Of a stretch of DNA of 64,000 bases, positions 1-10,160 are shown piece by piece. The number at the start of each line of letters is the position of its first letter. The first letter of the stretch is position 1. A program made the translations under genes and the position numbers. The DNA is from Elephas maximus indicus. Its lineage: Eukaryota > Chordata > Mammalia > Proboscidea > Elephantidae. Under the pieces are notes generated by a model, which saw only the letters and a program-made list of their open reading frames with translations, was not told the DNA's origin and ran no database searches. Location: the NCBI RefSeq assembly GCF_024166365.1, contig NC_064820.1, positions 59,311,501-59,375,500 of the forward strand, given 5' to 3'.

Positions 1-19
1 AAAAAGTAATTTTACTCAC

Positions 20-141
20 ATGGTTACTAAACTGGAGTTTTTACCATATCCTTCAGTGTAACTTTCTAGTTTATAAGCAGAACCCAGTGGACTATACACA
101 TAGCACTCTTCTGGTCCTGGAACTACATGATCTGGGGCAAT
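20..141 (-). CDS. SLC38A9: SLC38A9 coding exon 4 (partial gene)
   Basis: The minus strand shows a polypyrimidine acceptor ending CAG before ATTGCC at 141, and a donor GTGAGT after base 20. The 122-nt exon encodes residues 83-122 plus two bases of codon 123, beginning [16 protein letters not shown] and ending KNSSLVT. I recognise this as the end of the N-terminal cytosolic tail of SLC38A9, the lysosomal amino-acid transporter that reports luminal arginine to mTORC1 through Ragulator and the Rag GTPases. Pro85 and Pro90, reported as needed for Ragulator-Rag binding, are present. The first membrane helix would start in the next exon, outside the window. The phase matches exon 3 exactly (CTG then ATT). 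The identity comes from recalled family sequence, not a search. Confidence 0.95.
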
Positions 142-1089
142 CTGGTAAAAAGAAAAATAGAGAAATGTGCTGCAACGCGAGAACCAGTAATGTGCAAAAT
201 TGGGCATTTGCAATACAGCAGCATACCTGACTCTAGGCATATTTCTAAATATGATGAACAAAATAAACAGCATGCAGCTCTGATTAATGAATATAAATGT
301 TTTTTCTAATGTAATAGAAGATCTAAAGGAGAGTTTAATGACTATAAACACAACTCTTCATCTGAAATAAGAATGAATTTCTTGAATATGTCAACAATCA
401 AATATTTTCTCAGAAGAAGGGTCAGCAAGATTAAGCAAGATTAAGCATTATAAATGAAGACTTGGGCCTTAAGTGAGGGGAATTTCAAGAACCAAGTGGT
501 CACTGAACACTTATAGGAGGGTGAGGTTAGTGAAGTGGTAGGTGAGAAACTGACTATAAAGAATCAAGGAATTTCTAGAACGTGAATAAAGCAACAGTAA
601 ATACAGAGTATTCTTTTAAATGTTTTGGTTGCAGAAGAAAAAAGCGAGCTAAAGTAATGGTTTAAGGAAAAGGCAAAAGCAAGGAATTTTTGAAGATGGA
701 AGAGATTTAAGCATGTAAGCAAAAGAAAGGCAAGGAGCCAACAGAGACTGAAAACAGAGAATGAATAGATATGCTTCTCACAAGCATAGTTCACTCTATG
801 CCCATATATTTCTTCCTAATCCTATCCTCCTAATTTGGAGGGATAAAAAATAGTTTGCCTGATGTAATTTTGCCCACCTCACTGAGAATATCTCTTCAGA
901 ATATATAATCCTTGCATATAGTAGCTAAAACCATAGGAATTGACTTCAGCAATCTTTTATTTAGCATCTATTATGTAAATCTACAACTTTGAGCTAGGTT
1001 TAGCATTCAAGAGAAAAATAATACATAAACCTCCTAAATTCAAGGAATTTAAATTCCATTTGGAAGACACATGAAACAATTAGACAGAA
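142..1089. other. SLC38A9 intron 3, unique AT-rich part
   Basis: No coding exon, repeat family or RNA gene is recognisable. The sequence is AT-rich intronic DNA. The short open frames here lack splice context or homology that I can name. Confidence 0.6.
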
Positions 1090-1290
1090 CTGGAGTCTCT
1101 GGGTGGTGCAAATGGATAACGTGCTTTGCTGCTAACTGAAAGATTGGCAGTTCAAATCCACCCAGAGGGGCCTCAGAAGAAAAACCTGGTGATGTGCTTC
1201 CAGAAAATCAGCCATTGACAACCCTATGGAGCCCAGTTCTACTCTGACTCACACGGGTTCCCCATGAGTTGGAATTGACCGGCAACCGGT
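1090..1290 (+). repeat. AfroSINE, older long variant
   Basis: This is a tRNA-derived SINE in sense orientation. The head has degraded Pol III A and B boxes (B-box region CAGTTCAAATCCACC). An extra middle block (AAAACCTGGTGATGTGCTTCC) is absent from the shorter copies. The tail has the shared ATGAGTTGGAATTGACCGGC motif. The extra block marks an older or longer AfroSINE subtype, also seen at 43661, 56502 and 57143. Confidence 0.85.
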
Positions 1291-1343
1291 TAATAGTTAC
1301 CATACAGAATAAAAATTAGGTGTTAAGCTCGGTAATGTGCTAT

Positions 1344-1491
1344 GTGGGTAGTGGTTAAGTGCTACGGCTGCTAACCAAAGGGTTAGCAGTTTGAATCTGC
1401 CAGGCGCTCCTTGGAAACTCTATGGGGCAGTTCTACTCTGTCCTGTAGGGTTGCTATGAGTCGGAATCGACTCGACGGCACTGGGTTGTGG
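1344..1491 (+). repeat. AfroSINE, short variant
   Basis: It carries the core GTGGTTAAGTGCTACGGCTG, the body block CTCTATGGGGCAGTTCTACT, and the tail TATGAGTCGGAATCGACTCG. The likely target duplication is GTGCTAT (1337-1343 and 1492-1499 region). Confidence 0.9.
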
Positions 1492-1499
1492 GTGCTATA

Positions 1500-1993
1500 T
1501 CACAGGAATGACAAAAAAAAAAAAAAAAATTAACAAGGGCAAGAACATTAGACCTCAGTAGGGAGACAGGATATGGATTGGTGCAAAAATAAAAAATGTC
1601 AAGTCCTTCTCCCTTTATATGTGTATGATTAGTGGTGTCTTGTGGGCCAAGAATGTCTTGAATGCCATGCATGGTGCGGATTTGGAAACAACTACTTCCT
1701 AGAGATACAAAAGCATCTACGAAATGGATCTGCTGCCTTCTTTTTACCCATAACCCTCTTGGGTCTGAGTTCTGTTGTCTTCTACCATGGAGTAAAAAGA
1801 AAAAAGGTCAGGACCACATCTGTAGCAGGCAGGAGCTAAGTCGCCAGAGCTAGCAGAGCAAGTCCAGAAAAGTGAAAATTGAAAGTTATGCGGGGTGGGG
1901 TTTAGAAGCTAAGGGATTAAAAAAAAAGAAGTGGCAAATTCTTAGGAGATACAGAAAAATTAGATGGTTGGATTTCACTGGCAGCAGTACAGG
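1500..1993. other. Intronic DNA without recognised repeat
   Basis: It contains an A-rich run near 1512-1529. No exon or repeat family is recognised. The open frames at 1642-1853 overlap in two registers and look like chance. Confidence 0.5.
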
Positions 1994-2166
1994 GCAGTGT
2001 TTTTCAAACTTTGAAGTTCGTATGATTCACACAGGAATCTTGCCACAAGCACAATTTTTGATTCAGTAGGTTGGAGTAAGGCAACAGATTTTGCACTTTT
2101 AACAAGCTCCCAGTGATGGTGATGCCGCTGGCCTGTGCAGACCATACTTTTAGTAGCAAGGTTCTA
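1994..2166 (+). repeat. MER5A-like hAT element
   Basis: It resembles the ancient eutherian hAT-Charlie MITE MER5A: TTTTTCAAACTTTGAAGT near the start, GATTCAGTAGGTTGG in the middle, AACAAGCTCCCAGTGATGGT, and a terminal AGTAGCAAGG. It is diverged but almost full length. Confidence 0.8.
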
Positions 2167-3021
2167 GGGAATTTTGGTAGCCAAATAATTTTCTACCCTT
2201 TGCCATTTTTAGAATACAAAATTAAATAGGAAATTTTTCCTAAACAAAAATATGTAACTCTGTAAAGACCTTAGACTTGTATTTTCATACTGTTCTTCCC
2301 TTAAAAAACTTTTAGTAAAAATAATTTTAGGATTTTCAGAAAATGAATGTGAACATATAAACATATTCATTAAAAGTGGTCATACCACATTGTTAATTTT
2401 AGATCACTTTAGATACTTTCATTTACTAGAGTCATTTCAGTGTTAGCTAACAAAAGGGATTCAACTTGGTATACGATGCTGACTTAAATTCTAGGCAAAC
2501 AATGTACATTCAGGCCTGGACTGGTCTAGACAGTATCTTAAGTTTGCTTCTTAGAGCCACTAACTAGGAGGTCTGACCTAGGCCTGGAGATTCTAGATTA
2601 CTTCAGGGTTCTGATTATTTTATTATGAAACCAAATCTTTACCACAACTATTGATATAACAGTTTAGGGGGAAACATGCCCAAAGAATTGGGCAAAAATT
2701 ACCCCACTCAGAATATTTTGGAAGTCCCTACTTTGGCTAAGGATAAGGTAATACTTTATACAACTACTGTAAGGATTCAGCGAGATATCTATGTTCAAGC
2801 GACTAACTCAATCTTTGCCCCACAGCAAATATTTAGTGAATATTAGTTTCCTCCTCCCCTTTTCTTACTAACACCTATTAAAAAATCAGAATTTTTCCTC
2901 CCACAATATTTCCGTTTAAGCTTTCAAGTTTCTGAATATCTCATACATGATCATTTTTACAAGCAAATTATTTATATATTTTTGACCCCAAAAATAATAA
3001 CACAGGTTTCAGAAGATTGAG
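2167..3021. other. Intronic DNA, nothing recognised
   Basis: AT-rich unique-looking intron sequence between MER elements. No exon, RNA or named repeat could be supported. Confidence 0.5.
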
Positions 3022-3362
3022 GGTCAACAAACTATGGTCCACGGACCAAGTCTAGCTAGTGTTCAGTCCTGGTGGCATAGTGGTTAAGCATTCGGCTACT
3101 AACCAAAAGGTTGGCAGCTCGAATCCACCAGCCACTTCTTGGAAACCCTATAGGGCAGTTCTACTCTGTCCTATAGGGTCACTATGAGTTGGAATTGACT
3201 TGATGACAACGGGTTTGGTTTTTTTTTTCCAGCTAAGAATGGTTTTTATATTTTTAAGTGGTTGTAAAACAAAGAATATGTGACAGTATATGGCCTACAA
3301 AGCCTAAAATGTTTAATATGTGGCCCTTCGACCCTTTTTTTGATCTGTAAAAGGACACTGCT
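3022..3362 (+). repeat. hAT-type MER element split by a SINE
   Basis: The left part (3022-3060, AACAAACTATGGTCCACGG) and right part (3230-3362, ATGGCCTACAAAGCCTAAAA) match the two ends of an ancient nonautonomous hAT MITE, also seen at 12686 and 45465. I do not assign the exact MER name. An AfroSINE sits between the parts. Confidence 0.7.
3066..3229 (+). repeat. AfroSINE inside the hAT element
   Basis: It is a full-length short-type copy: head CCTGGTGGCATAGTGGTTAA, B-box region AGCTCGAATCCACCAG, tail GGTTT repeat plus T-run. Because it splits the hAT MITE, it is the younger insertion. Confidence 0.9.
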
Positions 3363-3847
3363 AAATAGGAAAATACTATATTTATGTATGCATATATTTC
3401 AATTTCCTACTCTCATACAGAATTTCTAAAACATTTTTCCCTTGTAACTTCAAACTTAAAAACTGAATAGATTAACCAGAATCTGTCACTGCTTACGTTA
3501 TTAATTAATGACCCAAGCTGCTACTTTGAAAGTAATATATCCTCCTCAGTGCTCTTTTTTTTTTTTTTTTTCCAGTGCTCTTGGGATTGAGGATTAGCGG
3601 AATTTAATCCAAAATATCTTCAGGCTGTTGCCAGCATAGATTGTTTCAAATACCGCTATGCCAGGCCAGATAAGAATGAGCTAGCCTGTGATGTAGGACC
3701 TGTGTTAATTACCATCTTCAACTTCCATGATGCTGTCCTTGGAATATGGCCAGCAAAATATTTAACCACTGGGAGTTACTCTGACTTATGTCGTTCACTA
3801 TTCATTTCAACTTACTATTAGACAATTAGTAATGCTTTGCCCCTTAC
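3363..3847. other. Intron 3, 5' part next to exon 3
   Basis: Unique-looking sequence with a long T run at about 3556-3572. No other feature is supported. Confidence 0.5.
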
Positions 3848-3980
3848 CAGTGCCTTGTCTGCAGGAGCGGTGAGCCGGCTGTAGTAATGAATCCTTTTGT
3901 TCATGGCAGAGGCATGGTCGCTAACTCTCTGAATGGCATCATTCACATTGACGATGTTTGTGGGCTCTATATAGAAGGGC
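3848..3980 (-). CDS. SLC38A9: SLC38A9 coding exon 3
   Basis: The minus strand shows acceptor TTCTCTAG before GCCC at 3980 and donor GTAAGG after base 3848. The 133-nt exon completes codon 38 (Arg) and encodes residues 39-82, from [17 protein letters not shown] to APADKAL. Ile68, Tyr71 and Leu74, reported as essential for binding Ragulator-Rag, fall in IHYYSRL and are intact. The phase joins perfectly with exon 2 (AG|G) and exon 4. This is the most conserved part of the SLC38A9 sensing tail. No stop or frameshift is seen, so it reads as a functional exon. Confidence 0.96.
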
Positions 3981-6539
3981 CTAGAGAAGGGAATATACAC
4001 TTGACAAAAAACGTTCAGCCAGAAATTCTGGAAGTCAGCCATTGGAGAAAATAGCTTCTTGTCCTCCATTAGAAATGGGATGCACCAAGGGAAGGAATTC
4101 ACTTCTCACTTTTGGTGGGAAAGAAAATGCCACAAAGGAAGTATTATCCAACCCAGAGAATAAAGCTTTTGTCTCATAATACTTTTACTTTAAATTGCAC
4201 TTTTTTAATCTTAAGGAATTTAGTAATAGAGGAAGCATAACAGAAAGAGCTTAAACCAGTTATTAAAAAGAAATAAAGCAGCTGTCAGTTTTTAACAATG
4301 AAATTTAGATAGTTTTGAACAGTCTCTCAAAAAGCTTTTGGCACTAAATCAAAGAAATTACAGACAAAAACGTTCCTTTATTGAAGTCTCTCCTCCTTCC
4401 CTATGGGATGAAGTCACTTCCTATGATAAACAGAATTTCTGTTTCTTGGTTCAGGTGCTAAGGATTAGTGATCTCAACCATCTCCCTTGTGAGATTTCTC
4501 CAGAGTATTATCAGATGGGACACCAGGACACTAGAGATATTTTACCTCATTCTACTTTTCTTAGATTTTAGTAACATACTCTACTAGGCTATTTTTTATG
4601 TGTATGCTTCCTTCCCAGGACTATGTCTCAATCAACTGTAGATTGTGGTTTTCAATCATTTTCAGTCATCAACTCCTTCAATTCCTTACTGAAATTCCCT
4701 CCATTTGGTTTCTAAGCTTTCAGTAATATACTGTCCAAAATGGAAAGACCAGCCAGAGTTGCATGAAAAATCTGCATTCCCTTGGTGATTCTCTGACCCC
4801 CTGAAGTCACAAAAGACGCTGTGCCCCAAACTATATATAATTTGCCATTTAAAATTATTGAAATAATGAAGAAAAAAGTGCCAAGAGATTTATCATGGTG
4901 TCCATAGAGCTCTATATTTATGGTTCTGAAAGGAGCTTAAAATATTACCAAGGTATGATAATCATTTCTGGAGGTAGTGTTAATCTAATTTTGGAAGAAG
5001 CACTTGAAAAACCAAAAGAATGAAATTTTAACTTCTTTTATTTTTCCCAGCTACCTCTGTGACATTAGAGAAATAGTGGTATAGATGTTAAATTTAGTCT
5101 CGTCTCTCTAGTTCGTATATGGGATCTTCGAATCTTTTACTATTTACTCTCCACCACAGCACCTAAGTATGATGGCTACTATCTAGTTTAATTCAACAAG
5201 TACATAAACGAAGCACTTACTGGAGCAGCATGTGAGTATATGGATTATCATGACATACTGTCCATACGAAGCATGTAAATGCTCAGTGAATTAAGTAGAG
5301 TCAATCAACCTCAAGGGGATACAATGCAAATGAATACATCAGATTAAAGAGGCTGAACAAATGATTCCTAATTATAAATTTGGTAGCCTGAGATTACAAT
5401 CAATCCTCCCAAGGCATTATGGTGTCCTATACAATTCACAATCTCTACTTAGTGGCACTAAAAAGTCAATGTAAAAATATTTATATCTGGTAGACAGTTT
5501 AATAATATCTGGGATCACATTCTTCAGGGCATTCACTTCTTGCTTTGCAAGAATGATGACCCACAAAATTCAAGAAAGTATTACAGCTCTAATGCCAACC
5601 CAAGGCAGAGATTCAAGCAAATCATGGATTATTAAAAGAGACCATTAACAAGTACAATATTGACAGAAAGATGTAGATGTTCTACTTGTAGCTTCTTACT
5701 CTGAAAATTCAATGGTATTAATATCAACCACTAAGTTGGTTTGAAGGCCTGCTGAAAAGCAGTCCAGGAAGTGTGCTAAATTTCTTGGCTCCTGGCCTCT
5801 TACAGAAGTGTTAACTGTACCACTTTAGTTGGCTTGAGTACTCTGAAAGCAGAATGAATCTGAAAGTTTTTCTTTTCCAACAGTTTTCATCAAAATGCTG
5901 AGGGCCTGTTCAAATATTTTGGAATCTTTTCAAAACAGATCCTCTTTAAACATATACAACTCAGCATATTTTAACAGAATTATTAGAAACATATGCTTAA
6001 AGCTTGATCCAAGAAAATAAAATATAAATTATATCTGTAATCTTTAGTTGGATGTGAAAACATTTTTTAAAATAATATTACAGGAGAACAATATTCAGAA
6101 TAAAATACTTTTTTAAAAAAACGTGGGCTTTTTCCTTTTGAACACAGTTTCACATGACTGCTTCCTATCAATGTTTACTTCTCATTTGAAATGCAGTTCA
6201 ACTCTGCCGTACTGTAAATAAATTACGATATTTCATATAGGATATGTTATATTTGTCTTACCTCATAAATGTTTACGGTCATGCCACAGAAAAATACCTT
6301 TAATATTCAGCAAAATTTAAAAAAATATTTTAAAAAGTGCCATCCAAGGCACAACAATTGGTCTCTATTCACTTGGAGCAACAGAGGAAGAAGAAACATC
6401 AGGTATAGGAGGAGAATATGGAATGTGTGGCCAACCGCCTCCATGAACAACTCCCCCTTTGCCATGTAACCAGAGCTGGATGGTGCCTGGCCAGCATTAT
6501 TGAACATTTTGATCAAAGATTCTATAGAAGAATCCTGAT
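3981..6539. other. SLC38A9 intron 2, long unique stretch
   Basis: About 2.5 kb of AT-rich intron without a recognisable exon or transposon. The open frame at 4338-4571 (+) has no features I can link to a family. Part of this may be very old, undetectable repeats. Confidence 0.5.
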
Positions 6540-6975
6540 CAAAAGGAATAAAACGCGGAACAGAATTTCATATTCTCATGGACTCCAGACTTTCTGGAGC
6601 CATGAAGGCTGGATGAACCCCTGAACACTGCCCTGAGATAATCTTTAAATCTCAAACCAAAAATATCCCCTGAAATCTTCTTAAAACCAAACAATAGTTT
6701 AGCTTCACTAGTAAAAAATATCTGCCTTTAACATTATGCTCTTTTAAGAACTACCTCTATGGGATCAAACCGACAACAACAACTTGAAAGATTAGATAGG
6801 ACCCTGGGGGCAGTAAATTTATGTTAATGGGGGAGGAACAACTCCAAAAAGGAGGGTGAGAATGGTTGCGCAACTGGAAAAATGTAATCAGTGCCACTAA
6901 ATGGTACATGTAGAAACTGTTGAATCTGTGTATGTTTTACTGCATATATTCTCAACAACAAAATAAAATTTAAAA
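6540..6975 (+). repeat. Old L1-like 3' end
   Basis: It shares blocks with the sequence flanking the big L1 insertion (34790-34941 and 42989-43203): AACCAAACAATAGT, ATTATGCTCTTTTAAGAAC, TGTTAATGGGGGAGGAAC, GTACATGTAGAAACTGTTGA. It ends AACAACAAAATAAAATTT, so it is a poly(A)-type retroelement 3' end. It resembles L1M 3' UTRs, but the subfamily is not known to me. Confidence 0.6.
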
Positions 6976-8157
6976 ATATTTTTAATATTTTATTAAAGTA
7001 TTATATTTTAAACAAGGAATAAAATCGAAACTGTGCTCTCTTTTAGTGCACTTACAAACTATAAACAGAGAAAACTTATTTCTACCTAAGATGTTTCCCA
7101 GGTTCCACTCCTTAAATTCCTTAAAAACATTTGGCTTTCTAATCTGTCTCCACCCTTCTACCAAGCAGTTATACTTCTTTGAAGTTTAATAACAATTTCA
7201 TAAGTACTAGAAAGTTTCATACCCAACACGGAGACCCCTTGACTTAAAACTTCATTTATTCACATCCCTAAGAAAGCCGAGGCACTCAAACACCTGCCAG
7301 GCTGGGATCGTTCATTACAAATTAAAATGAAATCAGGCATTCAAAGAATCTGCTGCAAATAAACATTGAAAATAATGAACAGACCAACTCTACTTCTACC
7401 TGCTTGGTGAAACACTCTATGCCTGCCAGGCAGCTTTTTAATAAAGAAGACTGAAAAGCAGTGAAGCCGTTGTACCTAGGAATTCCTTTGCTGCTACTAG
7501 AAAAATACTGGCAACCTCTGGCTTGCTGACATGTTTCTCACTTCCTCTGATGCCTATACAACATCCTCTTTCATAAAAACCCTGCTCAACACTCCAACTT
7601 TACTTACTGTCCCCAAAGGCTGAGCTTATATAAGGCTCCTCTCTCTTTTAGCTAATTAGTATGTATTGATTACTAATTTACTAAATAAATATTATTTAAG
7701 TGCCAATAAAGTGCTAAGCATTGTGCAAAACATTAAACAATGAATATGATATAGAATCTCAAGAATCTTAATCTCCTGGAGGAGATAGATAAATTAGAAA
7801 TTCCAGTCCAGACTGAAAAAGAGAAGGGAGAACACAACAATTGGAAAAAGAAAGAGGGGAGAGGGTTGTGTGACAATGAGTATATGTAGTATATCGCGGG
7901 TTATATAAAGAGGAAACTAAACAGTGTCTGGTAGTTATAAATGAGCTGAATCTCAAAGATACAAAGGAATTATCAGGTATGGGGAAAATACAGTGTTTCA
8001 AAAAATGGAAAAGAATGCAGATTGAGCGAGGAGAGAGATAGCATGATATATCTTTTTAAAAACTCTAAGTAGTGGGAAGAGAAGTAACAAAAGATGAGGT
8101 TAACCTGGGCCAGTACATGGAGGACTTCATATGCTAACAAAGGACTTGATCCTGAAA
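6976..8157. other. Intron 2, weak ancient repeat remnants
   Basis: No exon was found. Around 7680-7770 a phrase like TAAGTGCCAATAAAGTGCTAAGC recalls MIR/L2-type sequence. 8090-8160 recalls the antisense of old LINE2-like DNA. Both are too diverged to call. Confidence 0.35.
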
Positions 8158-8482
8158 GGAAGAACCCTCAATTTCAGTCTCCTCTGCTGATTCCTTCTCA
8201 AATTCCCAACCATTAAATGTCAGATTATTCTAGAGTTCAATCCATAGACATCTTCTCTTCTCTATATACATCATTTCCTTAGTGGATTCATCCGATCACA
8301 TAATTTGAAATACCACATATATGCTGATGACACTCAAACTGTTACTTTTAGCCTGAAGTCCTGATTGATACATACAACTCTCCCTGTCACCCATCTCCCC
8401 CCTCCCCCATCTCTTGGACCTCACTGTCTGTCTACTACACTCGGCATTCCTGAAACACTTCAGGGCCTCTGTTATTAATTTC
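8158..8482 (+). repeat. LINE2 fragment (ORF2 region)
   Basis: It follows the L2 ORF2 pattern, with TATATGCTGATGACACTCAA (the L2 reverse-transcriptase YADD region) and downstream L2-like text. It is heavily mutated and non-coding. The same region of L2 appears near 26165-26312. Confidence 0.6.
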
Positions 8483-9189
8483 TGGTAAAAACAAAGGCCC
8501 TGAGGCCTGTCTCCTAGATAATTTCTTGCTTCCTTACTTCTCTCAAGTCATCCCTCAATTGCCCTCTTCTCTATGAGGCATTTGACCACAATTATCAAAA
8601 CCTGTATTTTATATTTTTATAATTAGAAAAAAGTTAATGAAAAACTATGGAGGAAATTCATTCAGCTTTTCTGCAGGTTTAAAATTTTCAAAATAAAAAC
8701 CTGAGGGAAAAATGAAGGAGGGAGTAATCAAAGTATCAAATGCTGTACAAAATGAGAAGACACAACCAGGAAGAAAACCAGTTAAAGACAGTGTTTTTAG
8801 GAGAAGAGAATGACCAACTGTGTCACATACAACTGCTAGGTCAGATGAGAGGAGGACTGACAGTGGAATGACCACTGCATTTAGGAAAACAGAGGCCACT
8901 AGTGATGTGATGTGAGCAGTTTCAGTGGAGTGGTAAGAGCAAAAAAAAAAAAAAATTTTTTTTTTTTTTAAAAGCCTGTATAAATTGGGTTCAAGAGAAA
9001 AACAGGAAAAGAAAAATTCGGCATGGTAAATATAGATAATCCTTGCAAGGGATTTTCTGTAAAAGAGAATAAGAAAAACGAGTGGTAGGTGAAGGGGTAA
9101 GAGAAATACCCTAGACGATATAAAAAAAAGTATAAAAAATATATAAAAATCACCTGTAATTCCACAACAAGTAATCACTAACAACATTT
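8483..9189 (+). repeat. Ancient interspersed repeat, unnamed
   Basis: From about 8700 to 9115 the sequence recalls an old eutherian repeat: AACTGTGTCACATACAACTG, GCAGTTTCAGTGGAGTGG, ATTGGGTTCAAGAGAAA. The family name is not certain. An A15/T14 back-to-back tract lies at about 8941-8969. The 194-codon minus-strand open frame over this stretch is a by-product of low complexity. Confidence 0.4.
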
Positions 9190-9548
9190 TCCCAATCCCA
9201 TTTTCTTGCAAGAAACAATGAGATACCATTATACAAACACCTGCCAGAATGGCTAAGATTTAAAAATCTGACAATATCAATAACTGGTAAGAGGTAGAGC
9301 AGTGGAAGCTCTTATACACTCTAGCAGAAATGTAAACTGGTATAACCTCTGTGGAAAACAGTTTGGCATTACCTAGTTAATTAAGTTGACTATGCACATA
9401 CATTACTACCAAACAAATTCATTCCTGGGTATATACCCTAGAAAAGTTCTTGCACATGTATGCCAGGAGACATGAACACTAACGATTGCAGGATCATTAT
9501 TTGTAAGATTCCCACACTAGAAACATTCCAAATGTCTATCTTCTGAGG
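9190..9548 (+). repeat. Ancient L1M fragment, ORF2 C-terminal region
   Basis: It contains the characteristic L1 end-of-ORF2 text: ACAATGAGATACCATTATAC, TGTGGAAAACAGTTTGGCA, GGGTATATACCCTAGAAAAG. It is in sense orientation and non-coding through stops. Confidence 0.8.
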
Positions 9549-10002
9549 GTTCATGCTACCAAGTCAGTTTTTTTTCTTTCTCTAGTATATGTGTACAGGG
9601 TGTGTGTGGGGGGGTGGGATGGGGTAGGGGGTGGTAGCTGCTGGAACTGAGTGGTAAAGGAACGGAGGGGAAGGTAGGAAGTAAAAGAGGGGAGATGAGA
9701 GATTGGGATAGACTGGAGAGAGAACCAAGGAAGACGAACAAAGCTACTGGTCGCTTCCAAATTAACAGTATTAAATCAACAAGTTTTATTAAGATTACTT
9801 ATTACAACTTTCTTATAATTTAAAATTTTCTATTTGTTTTATAATATACGTAATGTAATACAGATGGACACATACATAATTTGGAAATGAATATATATTC
9901 TCACACACATACATACATACACAGTTCAATTTCTTTAGATTGTTATTACTATTTTTACTAATAAATGGGAATGATGAAAAAAGATTGGATACCACCACTC
10001 TA
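9549..10002. other. Low-complexity and simple-repeat stretch
   Basis: A G/T-rich block (GTGTGTGTGGGGGGGTGGG, about 9599-9615) leads into purine-rich DNA to 9720. A CACACATACATACATACACA tract lies near 9902-9922. No gene is visible. Confidence 0.6.
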
Positions 10003-10160
10003 TCCAAACCCATTGCTGTGGAGTCGATTCCTACTCAGAGCAATCCTACAGGACAGAGGAGAACTGCCTCATAGGGTTTCCAAGGAGCGCCTGGTGGATT
10101 CCAACTGTCAGCCTTTTGGTTAGCAGCTAAATGCTTAACCACTACGCCACCAGGGTTCCC
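10003..10160 (-). repeat. AfroSINE
   Basis: Reverse-complement copy. On the plus strand the order is tail (CCCATTGCTGTGGAGTCGAT), middle (GGGTTTCCAAGGAGCGCCTG) and head (CTTAACCACTACGCCACCAG). It is near full length and modestly diverged. Confidence 0.9.

Noticed and set aside
8645..9229. 194-codon minus-strand open frame
   Set aside because: It is rich in Phe/Leu/Lys because of A/T runs, overlaps an ancient repeat read antisense, and has no domain or splice support.
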